A stretch of DNA of 64,000 bases from CAYRPN01 sp964426135 (GTDB taxonomy: Bacteria; Planctomycetota; Phycisphaerae; Phycisphaerales; Phycisphaeraceae): contig CAYRPN010000013.1 of NCBI GenBank assembly GCA_964426135.1, forward strand, positions 1-64,000. The letters run 5' to 3'. Below are positions 36,111 to 44,780 of this stretch, in pieces. Made by a program: the position numbers and the translations under genes. How positions within the stretch are numbered: position 1 is the stretch's first letter; every line of letters begins with the position of its first letter. The notes beneath the pieces were generated by a model. The model made no database searches. It had not been told where the DNA came from and saw nothing but the letters and a program-made list of their open reading frames with translations.

Positions 36111-37409
36111 ATGCTCAAATCCCTCGCCCATCAACTCGACGACGTTTCCCGCCGCTCCTTCGTCACCAACGCCGCCAGGACTTTCCTGGGCGTCAGCGTG
36201 GTGGGCGCCACGCCCTGGGCGCAGGCGCTGGCCGGTGAGACTGAGCCCGCGCCGGCATCGCCCCGCAAGAACCCCGCCAAGAGCGTGATCTACATCTACC
36301 TCGCCGGCGGCATGAGCCACCTGGATACCTGGGACCCCAAGCCGGGCACCGATGTCGCCGGACAGTTCAGCCCCCTGAAGACCAATATCACCGGCGTGTC
36401 GCTGAGCGACAAGCTCCCCCTGCTCGCCAAGCAGATGGACAAAATGTGCGTCATCCGCTCCATGACCAGCAGCCAGGGCGCCCACGAACGCGCCCAGTAC
36501 CTGATGCACACCAGCTTCGCCCCCCTGCCCAGCGTCAAGCATCCGGGCATCGGACCCTGGCTCAACAAAATCGGCGGTCGCCTCAATCCCAAGCTCCCCG
36601 GCTCCGTCATCGTCGGCGGTGACGGCCGCGATGCCTCCGCGGGCGTGCTCGGTTCCGCCTATGAGCCCATCGTCGTCGGCAACCCGCAGGCGGGCCTGCA
36701 GAACTCCAAGCTCCGAGGCACCGAGCAGGACTTCGATCACAAACGCTCGCTGCTCGATCAGCTCGACTCCGGCTTCCGCGCCAAGTATCCGCAGGAGTCC
36801 GTGCAGGCGTACACCCGCTTCTACCAGGAAGCCGTCACGCTCATGAAGAGCAACGACCTCAAGGCCTTCGACCTCACCAGCGAACCGACCGAAGTCAAGC
36901 AGGCCTACGGCGCCAGCAGCTTCGGCATGGGGCTGCTGCTTGCCCGCCGCCTCGTGGAAGCCGGCGTGCGCTACGTGGAAGTGACGCTCGGCGGCTGGGA
37001 CACGCACCAGGACAACTTCGAAAATCTCGAAACCAAGCTGCCCCCGCTCGACCAGGGCATCAGCGCCCTGCTCGCCGACCTCGCGAAGAAGGGCCTGCTG
37101 GACACCACGCTGGTCGCGCAGGCGTCCGACTTCGGCCGCACGCCGAAGATCAACGAACGCGACGGCCGCGACCATTACCCCAAGTGCTTCTCGATGATGC
37201 TCGCCGGCGGCGGCGTCAAGGGCGGGCAGGTCTACGGCGAATCCGACGAAAAGGCCGCCACCGTCAAGAAGAACCCGGTCACGCCGCAGGACTTCAACGC
37301 CACCATCGCTTACGCCCTGGGCATCCCGTACGACAAGCAGGTCTTCAGCAAGATCGGCCGCCCGTTCACCATGGCGGACAAGGGCAAGCCTGTAACGGCG
37401 ATTTTCTGA
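36111..37409 (+). CDS. DUF1501 (sulfatase-like) Tat-exported protein
   Basis: 432 residues; twin-arginine signal VSRRSFVTNAARTFLGVSVV (Arg at 14-15). The DUF1501 core has YIYLAGGMSHLDTWDPKPG, NPQAGLQNSKLR, VEVTLGGWDTHQDNFENLET, VAQASDFGRTPKINERDGRD and the metal-type DHYPKCFSMMLAGGGVKGGQ. Family knowledge: alkaline-phosphatase/sulfatase fold, encoded with DUF1549/DUF1553 in planctomycetes. ATG 36111 has AGGAA 6 bp upstream. It forms a likely operon with the preceding gene, interrupted by the repeat. Confidence 0.93.
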   Translation: MLKSLAHQLDDVSRRSFVTNAARTFLGVSVVGATPWAQALAGETEPAPASPRKNPAKSVIYIYLAGGMSHLDTWDPKPGTDVAGQFSPLKTNITGVSLSDKLPLLAKQMDKMCVIRSMTSSQGAHERAQYLMHTSFAPLPSVKHPGIGPWLNKIGGRLNPKLPGSVIVGGDGRDASAGVLGSAYEPIVVGNPQAGLQNSKLRGTEQDFDHKRSLLDQLDSGFRAKYPQESVQAYTRFYQEAVTLMKSNDLKAFDLTSEPTEVKQAYGASSFGMGLLLARRLVEAGVRYVEVTLGGWDTHQDNFENLETKLPPLDQGISALLADLAKKGLLDTTLVAQASDFGRTPKINERDGRDHYPKCFSMMLAGGGVKGGQVYGESDEKAATVKKNPVTPQDFNATIAYALGIPYDKQVFSKIGRPFTMADKGKPVTAIF

Positions 37410-37465
37410 ACCCGCGAGCCGGGGCGTATTCGCCCCGCCGATTCTCCCGACACGCAAACCCATCA

Positions 37466-37495
37466 AGCAACCCTCCGCACACGCGGGGGGTTGCT
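37466..37495 (+). terminator. Hairpin after the DUF1501 gene
   Basis: AGCAACCCTCCGC, loop ACAC, GCGGGGGGTTGCT: one G-T pair in an otherwise complete 13-bp stem. No strong T-run follows, so termination is likely but not certain. The rest of the 655-bp gap to the HDOD gene (37410-38064) contains a second terminator but no gene that I can support. Confidence 0.7.
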
Positions 37496-37863
37496 GTCAT
37501 TGGGCCGGACGGCGTCGCGGGGATCGACGTCGCGGCCGTTACTTTTCTTCGGATCGGTCAATGTAAGGTAGACGATGTCGAAGCCCCATCCGTGGGCCGG
37601 GTTGTTCTTTGACATGACTCTCGAGAAGGAACGCCGCCGGGGCCGATCCCCGCGAAGTGGCCGAAAAGTGTCCTACCTTTGCGGCAGTCGATTTGTAAGT
37701 GCTTGACATGGCGTAAGTTGGCTGCGGTTTTTGATGGCTGGGGGTCGGTGGCCGGCCACTTTCGTCGATGTGAGGCGCCGAATCGTTCCGCACGTCGGGC
37801 GGCCGCCGAACGGGGAGTGCGCCGCGGAGGATCGCCGAACGGATCGCCGGCGGACCGGGAACG

Positions 37864-37893
37864 AAAAAGGCGACGGTTCTTGCGAACCGTCGC
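37864..37893 (-). terminator. Rho-independent terminator of the HDOD gene
   Basis: Read on the minus strand, GGCGACGGTTC-GCAA-GAACCGTCGCC is an 11-bp perfect stem followed by CTTTTTC. It lies about 170 bp after the HDOD stop codon. Confidence 0.9.
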
Positions 37894-38064
37894 CCGGAGG
37901 GAAAAGAGAGACGCCTACGTTGATCCCTTGCACATCGCACCCATCCGCGCGGCTCCTTGCCTTGCGGACGCCGTCGAAGTGCATCTCCAAACCAGGCCGG
38001 TTCGTCCTGCGACGCCGGCCCGCCTCCTGACTCGCCTCCGCCCCGTGCGAATCCGCCGTCGGAT

Positions 38065-38982
38065 TCACGCTCCCTGGATCAATGCGGCAGCCTCTTCCAT
38101 CGCTTTCGGTAAGTTTGCTGTGACGTTCTGCACGCGCTGCGGCGTGAGGTTGATCTCCGAAACAATCGTCGCGGCGGCTTCGTTCTCCTCGACATCCATC
38201 GTGAATCCCAGCTTCAACTGCTTGGCGATGATGTCCGCGACGTAGACCAGGCTTGTCAGCGTGCGGTTCTGCGGCGCCAGCGAGAGCGGGCGATGATGAT
38301 GGCCCGTCACGAAGCCGAAGCTGGCGGGGAATTTCCAGTGGCGACAGAGGGCGGCGCCGAACTGCTCGTGCGTGGCGCCGATGACCTGCGTCTCCAGTTC
38401 GCGGAAGCTGTGGGCAGGATCGGCGACGGATTTGTCGATGGCTTCGATGAGCTTGGTGCGGCGAGCCTGCATCTCGACCATGATGCCGATGTCGTGGATC
38501 AAGCCGGCAAGGAACGCCTCATCGGGCAGGCCCAGGCCGATCTCGCGGGAGAGCAGTTGGGTGCAGGTGGCGGTGGCGATGGAGTGCTGCCAGAGATCGC
38601 GGGCGTTGAAGTTCGGGCTGATCTGCCCGCCGCGGAACAGCTTGGCGAGGCTGGCGGCGATGGCGATGTTCTTCACGGCGTTGAGGCCCAGCAGCACGAT
38701 GGCGCGGTTGATCGAGCCGATCTGCCCGGGCAGGCCGTAGAAGGCGGAGTTGACGACCTTGAGAATGCGGGCGCCCAGGGCAGGATCGTTGGTGATGACC
38801 TTGTTCAGGTCCTGTGCCGAGGACTCGGGATCCTCGACAATCTTGATGATCTTGATCGTCACCTCCGGCAGCGTGGCGATGTGGCTGATCTCCTGGATCG
38901 TGGCCAGGATCATCGCTTCCTGCGCGGGGGTTGCGCCGATGGCGGCGGGCGGAGTGGCGAGTTTGGTTGCGGCTGGTGTCAT
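38065..38982 (-). CDS. HDOD-domain signalling protein
   Basis: 305 residues. The HDOD core runs from about residue 30 to 230: ISHIATLPEVTIKIIKIVED, LGARILKVVNSAFYGLPG, SINRAIVLLGLNAVKNIAIA, and FLAGLIHDIGIMVEMQ. Unlike true HD phosphodiesterases, HDOD proteins usually lack full catalysis and act as scaffolds in c-di-GMP or stress signalling. GGAG 10 bp before ATG supports the start. A downstream hairpin on the minus strand fits a single-gene transcript. Confidence 0.92.
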   Translation of the reverse strand: MTPAATKLATPPAAIGATPAQEAMILATIQEISHIATLPEVTIKIIKIVEDPESSAQDLNKVITNDPALGARILKVVNSAFYGLPGQIGSINRAIVLLGLNAVKNIAIAASLAKLFRGGQISPNFNARDLWQHSIATATCTQLLSREIGLGLPDEAFLAGLIHDIGIMVEMQARRTKLIEAIDKSVADPAHSFRELETQVIGATHEQFGAALCRHWKFPASFGFVTGHHHRPLSLAPQNRTLTSLVYVADIIAKQLKLGFTMDVEENEAAATIVSEINLTPQRVQNVTANLPKAMEEAAALIQGA

Positions 38983-39094
38983 GGTCTTTCCGCTCCTTCA
39001 GTGGCGTCTCTCGTTGCTTATCGGGAAGCGGCAAGTCGGACTTAATGTCGCGTGCCCACTTGTTCCCAAAGCTTCGGCGCGCTAACGTCCGAAT

Positions 39095-39370
39095 ATGTGG
39101 ACATTCACGGAATCATCAGGGCGGGGTTTCGGTCGCTGGGTGATCTGGCTTCGCCACGGGCCGCCCTGGCCGCTGAAGTGGGCGATCTTCTGCGGGTTCG
39201 CCGCGATGGTGGTCCCGCTGGCGGTGCTGGCGCTGCTGGGGTTGGTTGTGGGGTTCGCGGTCTTCGTCGTGCTCTCCATCATCGACCGCATTGGAGGACT
39301 CTTTAGAGGTGGCAAGGCGGGGAGTCCTGGCGACGAAGCGGGCCGCAGCAATGTTCGCGTGATCGATTGA
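39095..39370 (+). CDS. Small membrane protein, unknown function
   Basis: 91 residues with a long hydrophobic segment (about 26-62; WAIFCGFAAMVVPLAVLALL) that could be one or two helices, and a charged Gly-rich tail. ATG 39095, no good ribosome site. It could be a real small membrane protein or a chance frame; its end lies directly at a palindromic repeat. Confidence 0.45.
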   Translation: MWTFTESSGRGFGRWVIWLRHGPPWPLKWAIFCGFAAMVVPLAVLALLGLVVGFAVFVVLSIIDRIGGLFRGGKAGSPGDEAGRSNVRVID

Positions 39371-39372
39371 GG

Positions 39373-39502
39373 TTAGGAACGGGCCCGAAATGACTTCGCG
39401 AATTGGCGGTTCCCATTTAGCCGGCGGGCTTGCCCGCCGAGAGCGTCTCGGCGGGCAAGCCCGCCGGCTAAATGGGGAACTTATTTCGGTCCCGTTCCTT
39501 AG
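39373..39502. repeat. Full TTTAGCCGGCGGG palindromic element (~130 bp)
   Basis: Outer arms GGAACGGGCCCGAAATGACT and TTATTTCGGTCCCGTTCC are imperfect complements; inner arms CATTTAGCCGGCGGGCTTGC and the inverse at 39455-39474 are perfect. It is the complete form of the fragment at position 1. The gap 39371-39743 is filled by this and the next element. Confidence 0.95.
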
Positions 39503-39670
39503 CGGTCGGGCCGAGTCGGCGAGGCGCACCCGTTCTGAAGTTCAAGATTGCAGGTTTCGGATTTCGAGTTTCGTGCGTCCGGTTTCGTTCAAGAGGATCG
39601 GAACTTGAAACCTGCAACATCTGAAACGTGAAACCCAACAGGTGGGCCTCGCCGACTCGGCCCGACCGCT
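39501..39670. repeat. GCGGTCGGGCCGAGTCGGCG inverted-repeat element
   Basis: AGCGGTCGGGCCGAGTCGGC at the left and GCCGACTCGGCCCGACCGCT at the right are perfect complements. Between them are two AT-richer arms (around TGCAGGTTTC and GAAACCTGCA). A single arm recurs at 52949-52981. It ends 74 bp before the next gene. Confidence 0.93.
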
Positions 39671-39743
39671 GACCTGCGAACATGATTTCATTCGGATGCT
39701 AAACTTTCCCCGGTGGAGAATCGCTCGCGTTCACGGATGACGC

Positions 39744-41549
39744 ATGTCGCAGAAACCACAGGCTATTTTGTGTCCCTACTGCGGCCACACGCAGCTCATG
39801 GCCGACTCGTGCGAGGCGTGCGGCGGTCAGTTCGATGCCGTCAGCCGGCGCGGCGTGCAGGTCAACATGGGGCCGTGGTGGGTGCGCGACACGCGCGTGC
39901 CGTTCCGCCCCGGCTTCAGCACGCAGGCGATGATGCGCCTGATCCAGGCCGGCAAAGTCACCGCCCATTCCATCATCAAGGGCCCGACCACGCACCAGTT
40001 CTGGCGTGCCGCCCGCGCGACGGCGGGCGTCGCCCATCTGCTGGGCTACTGCCATCACTGCGGCCAGCGGGTGCCGCCAACGGACGCGCAATGTCCGCAG
40101 TGCTCCGCGAAGTTCGAGACTCCCACCCAGCACGACGACCTTGGTCTGCCCATCCGCAGCGTCGACGAAGCACGGGCGGCGCAGAAGCAACTGGACGCGG
40201 AAGTCGCCCGCCTGGCAGGCACGCCGCCCACCTTCACCGCCCAGCGCGGCCCCGACGGCCGGGCGCTGTGCCCCTACTGCGGCCACAGCCAGCACGGCAA
40301 CGAACGATGCGAATCCTGCGGCGGACTGTTCGAGCATTTCAGCCGGCGCGCGACGATGATCGCGATGGGGCCGTGGTTCGTGCGCAACAAGAAGTTTCCC
40401 TTCCGTCCCGGCTGCAGCTTCGATGTGCTCCGCAGGCAGATCGAAGCGAAGAAGATCGACGCGGACACGATCATCCGCGGACCGACGACCCGGCAGTTCT
40501 GGGCAGTGGCCAAGCATGTGCCGGGAGTGAGCCAGTTGCTCGGTTTCTGCTGGTCGTGCGGCGCATCGGCGACAGCGGGTGCGCCGTCGTGTCCTTCGTG
40601 CAGCGCCAGTCTTTCGACCTTTGAAGATCCGAATCGTCTCGGCCTGCCGTTTCGCACGGAAGCGGAAGCGCAGGCGGCTCACGCGCAGCTCGAGTCACAG
40701 GTGCAGCCCAAAGCCGCACCGACACCGGCGCCGGCTCCGCCGATGCCGGTCACCGGCGGCGCGAGCCCCTTCTCGGCAGCCGGGTTGGCGGCGCTGAAGG
40801 AACTGGACAACCGCACGCTGGCCGTGCTGGCGTCAGCGCCGTCGGAGCAGGAAGAAGAGGTCGTCTACGCGGAACCCGGCGAAGTGGAAGCACGCATCGC
40901 CGCCCGGCAGAAAAGCGGCGGCCGCGGCCGCAGCCGCGCGCCGCTGATCGCGCTGCTGCTCATCGCCGCGATTGCGATTCCGATGATGGTGCTGATCGGC
41001 GTCATGCTGAGCAACGTGAGCGACCAATCGCTTCCTCCCATTGCGCCGCGCAAGACCCCGCCGGTGGCGCCGAGCATCGACGAAGACGAGCAGGCCGTGC
41101 AGGCGCTGCGTTCGGAGGTCGCCGCCGCCTGGGACGGCGTGAAGAATGCCGGGCGCGAGGGCAACATCGGCCTGGAACTCGACAATCTCACCGACATGAT
41201 CGGCCGCGCCGATTCGCTGCTGCGCGACAAGCTGCACGGGAAAGCGAAGACGCTTTACGACGATGCCCGGACTCGCATTGGAGAACTGGCGCAACAGATC
41301 AAGCGCCGCGACGAGGCCGCCCACGCCAAGACGGAAGCCCAGAAGCAGATCGGCCTGGCCACGCTGCTGCAGTTGCCCGAATCGATGCAGGCGGCCATGA
41401 CGGAAGCCCAGAGCAGCAACGCCGAGGCCCAGATTTACTTCGACTCCGGTCAGTTCGACGAAGCCCGCGCCGCCTGGGACAAGGCCGCCGCCACGGTCGC
41501 GCGGTTGCTCAAGGCGTTCAACGATCAGAAGCAGGCGGGCGCGGAGTAA
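39744..41549 (+). CDS. Tandem zinc-ribbon/GYF-like protein with membrane helix and coiled coil
   Basis: 601 residues. Two copies of a ~170-residue module begin LCPYCGHTQLMADSCEACGG and LCPYCGHSQHGNERCESCGG; each continues GPWWVRDTRVPFRPG or GPWFVRNKKFPFRPG and GPTTHQFWRAAR or GPTTRQFWAVAK, and ends with a further CxxC...CxxC pair. The W..R..FRPG and RGPTTxQFW parts look like a GYF-2-type domain. A Pro/Ala linker leads to one membrane helix (about 394-420, LIALLLIAAIAIPMMVLIGV) and a helical C-terminus. Known only as a planctomycete-type family to me; role unknown, perhaps membrane-anchored protein binding. Confidence 0.82.
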   Translation: MSQKPQAILCPYCGHTQLMADSCEACGGQFDAVSRRGVQVNMGPWWVRDTRVPFRPGFSTQAMMRLIQAGKVTAHSIIKGPTTHQFWRAARATAGVAHLLGYCHHCGQRVPPTDAQCPQCSAKFETPTQHDDLGLPIRSVDEARAAQKQLDAEVARLAGTPPTFTAQRGPDGRALCPYCGHSQHGNERCESCGGLFEHFSRRATMIAMGPWFVRNKKFPFRPGCSFDVLRRQIEAKKIDADTIIRGPTTRQFWAVAKHVPGVSQLLGFCWSCGASATAGAPSCPSCSASLSTFEDPNRLGLPFRTEAEAQAAHAQLESQVQPKAAPTPAPAPPMPVTGGASPFSAAGLAALKELDNRTLAVLASAPSEQEEEVVYAEPGEVEARIAARQKSGGRGRSRAPLIALLLIAAIAIPMMVLIGVMLSNVSDQSLPPIAPRKTPPVAPSIDEDEQAVQALRSEVAAAWDGVKNAGREGNIGLELDNLTDMIGRADSLLRDKLHGKAKTLYDDARTRIGELAQQIKRRDEAAHAKTEAQKQIGLATLLQLPESMQAAMTEAQSSNAEAQIYFDSGQFDEARAAWDKAAATVARLLKAFNDQKQAGAE

Positions 41550-41560
41550 TGGATGTTCAC

Positions 41561-41674
41561 GGTGCGCCAAGTCCGCGCGGACGCACCTTGTTGGGTAAGC
41601 GGATCATGAATCGCCGAGCAGTTTGTCACCGGTCGCGAGATGGTGCGCCCGCGCTGAGCCTTGACGCACCCTAC
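41561..41674. repeat. TAGGGTGCGTCAAG-family inverted repeat, diverged
   Basis: GGTGCGCCAAGTCCGCGCGG and GAGCCTTGACGCACCCTA bound the element upstream of the beta-propeller gene. It starts 12 bp after the stop codon of the zinc-ribbon gene. Confidence 0.85.
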
Positions 41675-41725
41675 CAAGCCCCGTTATCCGTATCCCACGC
41701 CTTGCCACCACCAATCCACCTGAAC

Positions 41726-43165
41726 ATGCTCCATCGCATTCTCATCGTTGCGCTTTCGCTCGTCGTTTTCGCCGGGGCGCGTGCCGAGGATGTTCCCGAC
41801 CTGCGCACGCGCAAGACCGGCAGCGACTGGCCCGCGTTCCTGGGTCCCACCGGCGATTCCAAGTCCACTGAAAAGGGCATCCAAACCAAGTGGCCCATCA
41901 CCGGGCCGCGCATGGTCTGGCAGCGCAAACTCGCCGAGGGTTACGCCATGCCTTCGATCAGCATGGGCAGGCTGTTCATGTTCGACCGCGTGAAGGATCA
42001 GAATCGCCTCGTGTGCATGAAGAGCGAGACCGGCGAGGAACTCTGGTCGTTCCAGTACGAAACCGATTTCTCCGACCTGCTCGGCTACTCCGGCGGCCCG
42101 CGGTGCTGCCCGGTGATCGATGGCGATCGCGTCTACATCGCCGGCGCCGAAGGCATGATCCACTGCCTCAGTGCCACGGATGGCAAGGTGAAATGGAAGA
42201 TCGATCTGGTGAAGGATTTTGGAGTGGTGAAGAATTTCTTCGGCGTCGGCGCCACGCCGGTCATCGAAGGCGACCTGCTCATCATGCAGGTCGGCGGCAG
42301 CCCGCCTGGACAAGGCAAGGACATCTACGCCGCCGGCGGCAAGATCGAATCCAACGGCAGCGGCATCGTGGCGTTCGACAAACACACCGGCAAGGTCGTG
42401 TACAAGCTTTCCAACGAACTGGCCAGCTACGCCACGCCTACGCTCGCCACCATCGGCGATCGACGCTGGTGCTTCGCGCTGTGTCGCGGCGGACTCGTCG
42501 CTTTCGAGCCGAAGACCGGCAAGATCGATTTCCGGTTCCCCTGGCGGGCCGATTCGCTCAACTCCGTCAACGCCAGCAATCCCGTCGTGGTGGACGATCA
42601 GGTGCTCATCAGCGAGTGCTACGACATCGGCGGCGCACTGCTGAAAGTAAAGCCCGCCCTCGCCGACAAACCGGGCGGACACGAGATCGTCTGGAGCGAC
42701 AAGGAAAAGCGCGGCCGGCTGCGTTCGATGGCGGCGCACTGGAACACGCCGATCCACATCGACGGGTATCTCTATGGCTGCTCCGGCCGCAATGAGCCGG
42801 ACGCCGACCTGCGCTGTGTCGAGTTGAAGACCGGCAAAGTGATGTGGACGACCACCACGGTGCCCTACGCGATTCCCGGAGCCAAGGCCGAAGATCAGCT
42901 TCGCCTGCGGCTGGCGCGCACCTCGCTTCTGCATGTGGATGGCCACTTCATCGTGCTCAGCGAGTACGGCATCGCCATCCTGATGAAGGTGAATCCGGAG
43001 AAGTTCGAGCCTGTCGCGGTGACCCTGCTGCAGCAGGAGAATTTCAACGACCCCGAGCCGCTGTTGAAGCAGCCGTGCTGGGCCGCGCCGATTCTGTCGC
43101 ATGGCCTGCTGTACCTGCGCGGCGAGAACCTGCTCGTTTGCCTGGAACTGATTCCGCCCAAATGA
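41726..43165 (+). CDS. Secreted PQQ-binding-like beta-propeller protein
   Basis: 479 residues with signal peptide (MLHRILIVALSLVVFAGARA). Propeller blades are seen as SDWPAFLGPTGDSKS, LVCMKSETGEELWSF, IHCLSATDGKVKWKI, IVAFDKHTGKVVYK, LVAFEPKTGKIDF and ELKTGKVMWTT. Family knowledge: common in planctomycetes as outer-membrane or periplasmic assembly-type (BamB-like) proteins; whether it is an enzyme is unknown. The long open frame upstream to 41549 runs through a repeat and is not used. Confidence 0.9.
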   Translation: MLHRILIVALSLVVFAGARAEDVPDLRTRKTGSDWPAFLGPTGDSKSTEKGIQTKWPITGPRMVWQRKLAEGYAMPSISMGRLFMFDRVKDQNRLVCMKSETGEELWSFQYETDFSDLLGYSGGPRCCPVIDGDRVYIAGAEGMIHCLSATDGKVKWKIDLVKDFGVVKNFFGVGATPVIEGDLLIMQVGGSPPGQGKDIYAAGGKIESNGSGIVAFDKHTGKVVYKLSNELASYATPTLATIGDRRWCFALCRGGLVAFEPKTGKIDFRFPWRADSLNSVNASNPVVVDDQVLISECYDIGGALLKVKPALADKPGGHEIVWSDKEKRGRLRSMAAHWNTPIHIDGYLYGCSGRNEPDADLRCVELKTGKVMWTTTTVPYAIPGAKAEDQLRLRLARTSLLHVDGHFIVLSEYGIAILMKVNPEKFEPVAVTLLQQENFNDPEPLLKQPCWAAPILSHGLLYLRGENLLVCLELIPPK

Positions 43166-43212
43166 AACAGGCGGGCGATTCAAGCGCGCAACACATCTGC
43201 GGGTTGCGCCAC

Positions 43213-43472
43213 CATTTAGCCGGCGGGCTTGCCCGCCGCGAACCCCCGGACATCGCGCCGTTTCAGCTTCACCACGCGGCGGCCTCACTCAACATCGCGA
43301 TTCGGCGTTGGGATTCAGCGCTGCGATTCGGCGCTGCGATTCGGCGCTGCGATTCGGCGCTGCGATTCGGCATTGCGATTCGGCGCTGCGATTCGGCATT
43401 GCGATTCGGCATTGCGATTCGGCGCTGCGCCGCGGCTGGATGTCCTCGGCGGGCAAGCCCGCCGGCTAAATG
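43213..43472. repeat. Split TTTAGCCGGCGGG palindrome with a tandem array inside
   Basis: The two palindrome arms are at 43213-43240 and 43445-43472. About 200 bp separate them, where the element at 39373 has only a short loop. The spacer holds ten 13-bp units (see 43297). This and the next repeat explain most of the 640-bp gap 43166-43805. Confidence 0.92.
43297..43426. repeat. Ten tandem copies of a 13-bp unit
   Basis: Units of 13 bp, GCGATTCGGCGCT or GCGATTCGGCATT, with first units slightly diverged. The two variants alternate irregularly. It lies wholly inside the split palindrome. Confidence 0.95.
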
Positions 43473-43519
43473 GCGCGGGGATCCATTGGCGGGGAATCAT
43501 TCCTGAACATCACGTGCTT

Positions 43520-43621
43520 AGGAGCCGTGCAGGATCAACATCGCATGTGGGACGACTTTCCAAGTCGTCCGGCTGGGAGCGAAGCGATTCGTATCCGCGG
43601 AGTTAATCTTGCACGGCTCCT
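43520..43621. repeat. Copy 3 of the ~100-bp MITE-like repeat, reverse orientation
   Basis: Same terminal arms as at 18811 (AGGAGCCGTGCAGGAT left), inner palindrome GACGACTTTCCAAGTCGTC, and the internal order reversed relative to 18811. All three copies in the window thus share about 100 bp. Confidence 0.95.
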
Positions 43622-43805
43622 TAATTCATTGGCAAAGCTCGCCGCGACCCGTAATATGTGGCGGGATCGGGGCGGCGGGCCGGTTGTGCGCATCGGGCGT
43701 CGATGACCGATGATGATCTACACGGGGATATGGCCCCTTCATCCGCTGCCCCTTGCCCGGATTGTGCCAGGCATCGGCCACGCTCCAACAACAGGCAGGC
43801 TCACC

Positions 43806-44471
43806 ATGGCCGTACGCACCGCCCAATCCCAACCCCCGCAAAAGGCAATTTCCCGCAAGGTCAGTCGCGGGAATGGAAAGGATCATCCCGTGGCTTCCAA
43901 CAAAGTGGCACCCAAGAAAGCGAGCAACAAACCCATGAGCAAAGAACAGACCGAACAGGCGGGCGAGGCGGCCGGCCCCGAGAGCCTCGACAAAGTCCGC
44001 GACATTCTCTTCGGCGCCCAGTCCCGCGAGACGGACAAGAAATTCGCCCGCCTCGAGGAACGCGTGGCGAAAGAAACCGCCACCCTGCGCGATGAGACCC
44101 GCAAGCGCCTCGATTCGCTCGAAGACTACGTCAAGAGCGAAGTGCAATCGCTGCTCGACCGTCTCAAGTCGGAGCAGACCGATCGCACCGCCGCCGACAA
44201 GGATCTTTCCAAGCAGCTCGCCGAACTGGGCAAGGAGACCGACAAGCGGCTCAGCGCCACCGACGAGCGCCTGACCGACGCCCAGCGCGATCTTCGCAAG
44301 CAGATTCTGGATCAGAGCAAATCGCTTCGCGACGACATCGCCGAAGCGCAGAAGCAGCTCAACGATTCGCGCGAGCGTGCCGACGCGGAACTGCGCAAGG
44401 ACAAGGTCGATCGCTCCGCGCTGGCGGATCTGCTGACGGAGCTGGCGCTGCGCTTGAAAGATGAAGAGTAA
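43806..44471 (+). CDS. Coiled-coil protein, probable partner of the OmpA-like protein
   Basis: 221 residues, ATG 43806 (MAVRTAQ). After a basic N-terminus comes LDKVRDILFGAQSRETDKKF, a conserved motif of a family usually next to OmpA-type genes, then a long charged coiled coil (RLEERVAKETATL, LRDETRKRLDSLED, DAQRDLRKQI). No membrane segment or signal is seen, so it is probably cytoplasmic. A start at MSKEQTEQ (about 43935) is possible. It precedes the large OmpA-like gene by 309 bp of repeat. Confidence 0.78.
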   Translation: MAVRTAQSQPPQKAISRKVSRGNGKDHPVASNKVAPKKASNKPMSKEQTEQAGEAAGPESLDKVRDILFGAQSRETDKKFARLEERVAKETATLRDETRKRLDSLEDYVKSEVQSLLDRLKSEQTDRTAADKDLSKQLAELGKETDKRLSATDERLTDAQRDLRKQILDQSKSLRDDIAEAQKQLNDSRERADAELRKDKVDRSALADLLTELALRLKDEE

Positions 44472-44484
44472 GCAGCCGGGATTT

Positions 44485-44760
44485 GGGAATCGGGATTCGG
44501 GAATCGGGACCGAATCACTTCCCATTTAGCCGGCGGGCTTGCCCGCCGCGGGCGTCCGGTCACGGCGCCGCATCGTTTCACCACATTCGCATCGAGCCGC
44601 CGATGTCGTGAGGCCGGAATCGCGCAGCGTCTGGTGGTTCGCGGCGGGCAAGCCCGCCGGCTAAATGGGCTGTGCAATCCGGGAAGTTACTTCACGATCC
44701 GTCGTTGTCTTCATTCCCGAATCCCCTTTCCGCAATCCCGAATCCCTAATCCCGAATCCA
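44485..44760. repeat. TTTAGCCGGCGGG palindrome flanked by GGGATTCGGGAAT blocks
   Basis: GGGAATCGGGATTCGGGAAT and, at the far side, CCCGAATCCCTAATCCCG form outer arms. Inner palindrome arms lie at 44521-44550 and 44641-44669. The whole composite fills the gap between the coiled-coil and OmpA-like genes. Confidence 0.88.
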
Positions 44761-44780
44761 CACACCCGCCTTTCCTCCCC

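Noticed and set aside
34149..37466. Long minus-strand frames opposite the DUF1549 and DUF1501 genes
   Set aside because: Shadows of two well-supported genes; no start signals.
37410..38064. Small genes in the 655-bp gap
   Set aside because: Frames on both strands overlap hairpins and lack start signals or motifs; I could support only the two terminator-like hairpins.
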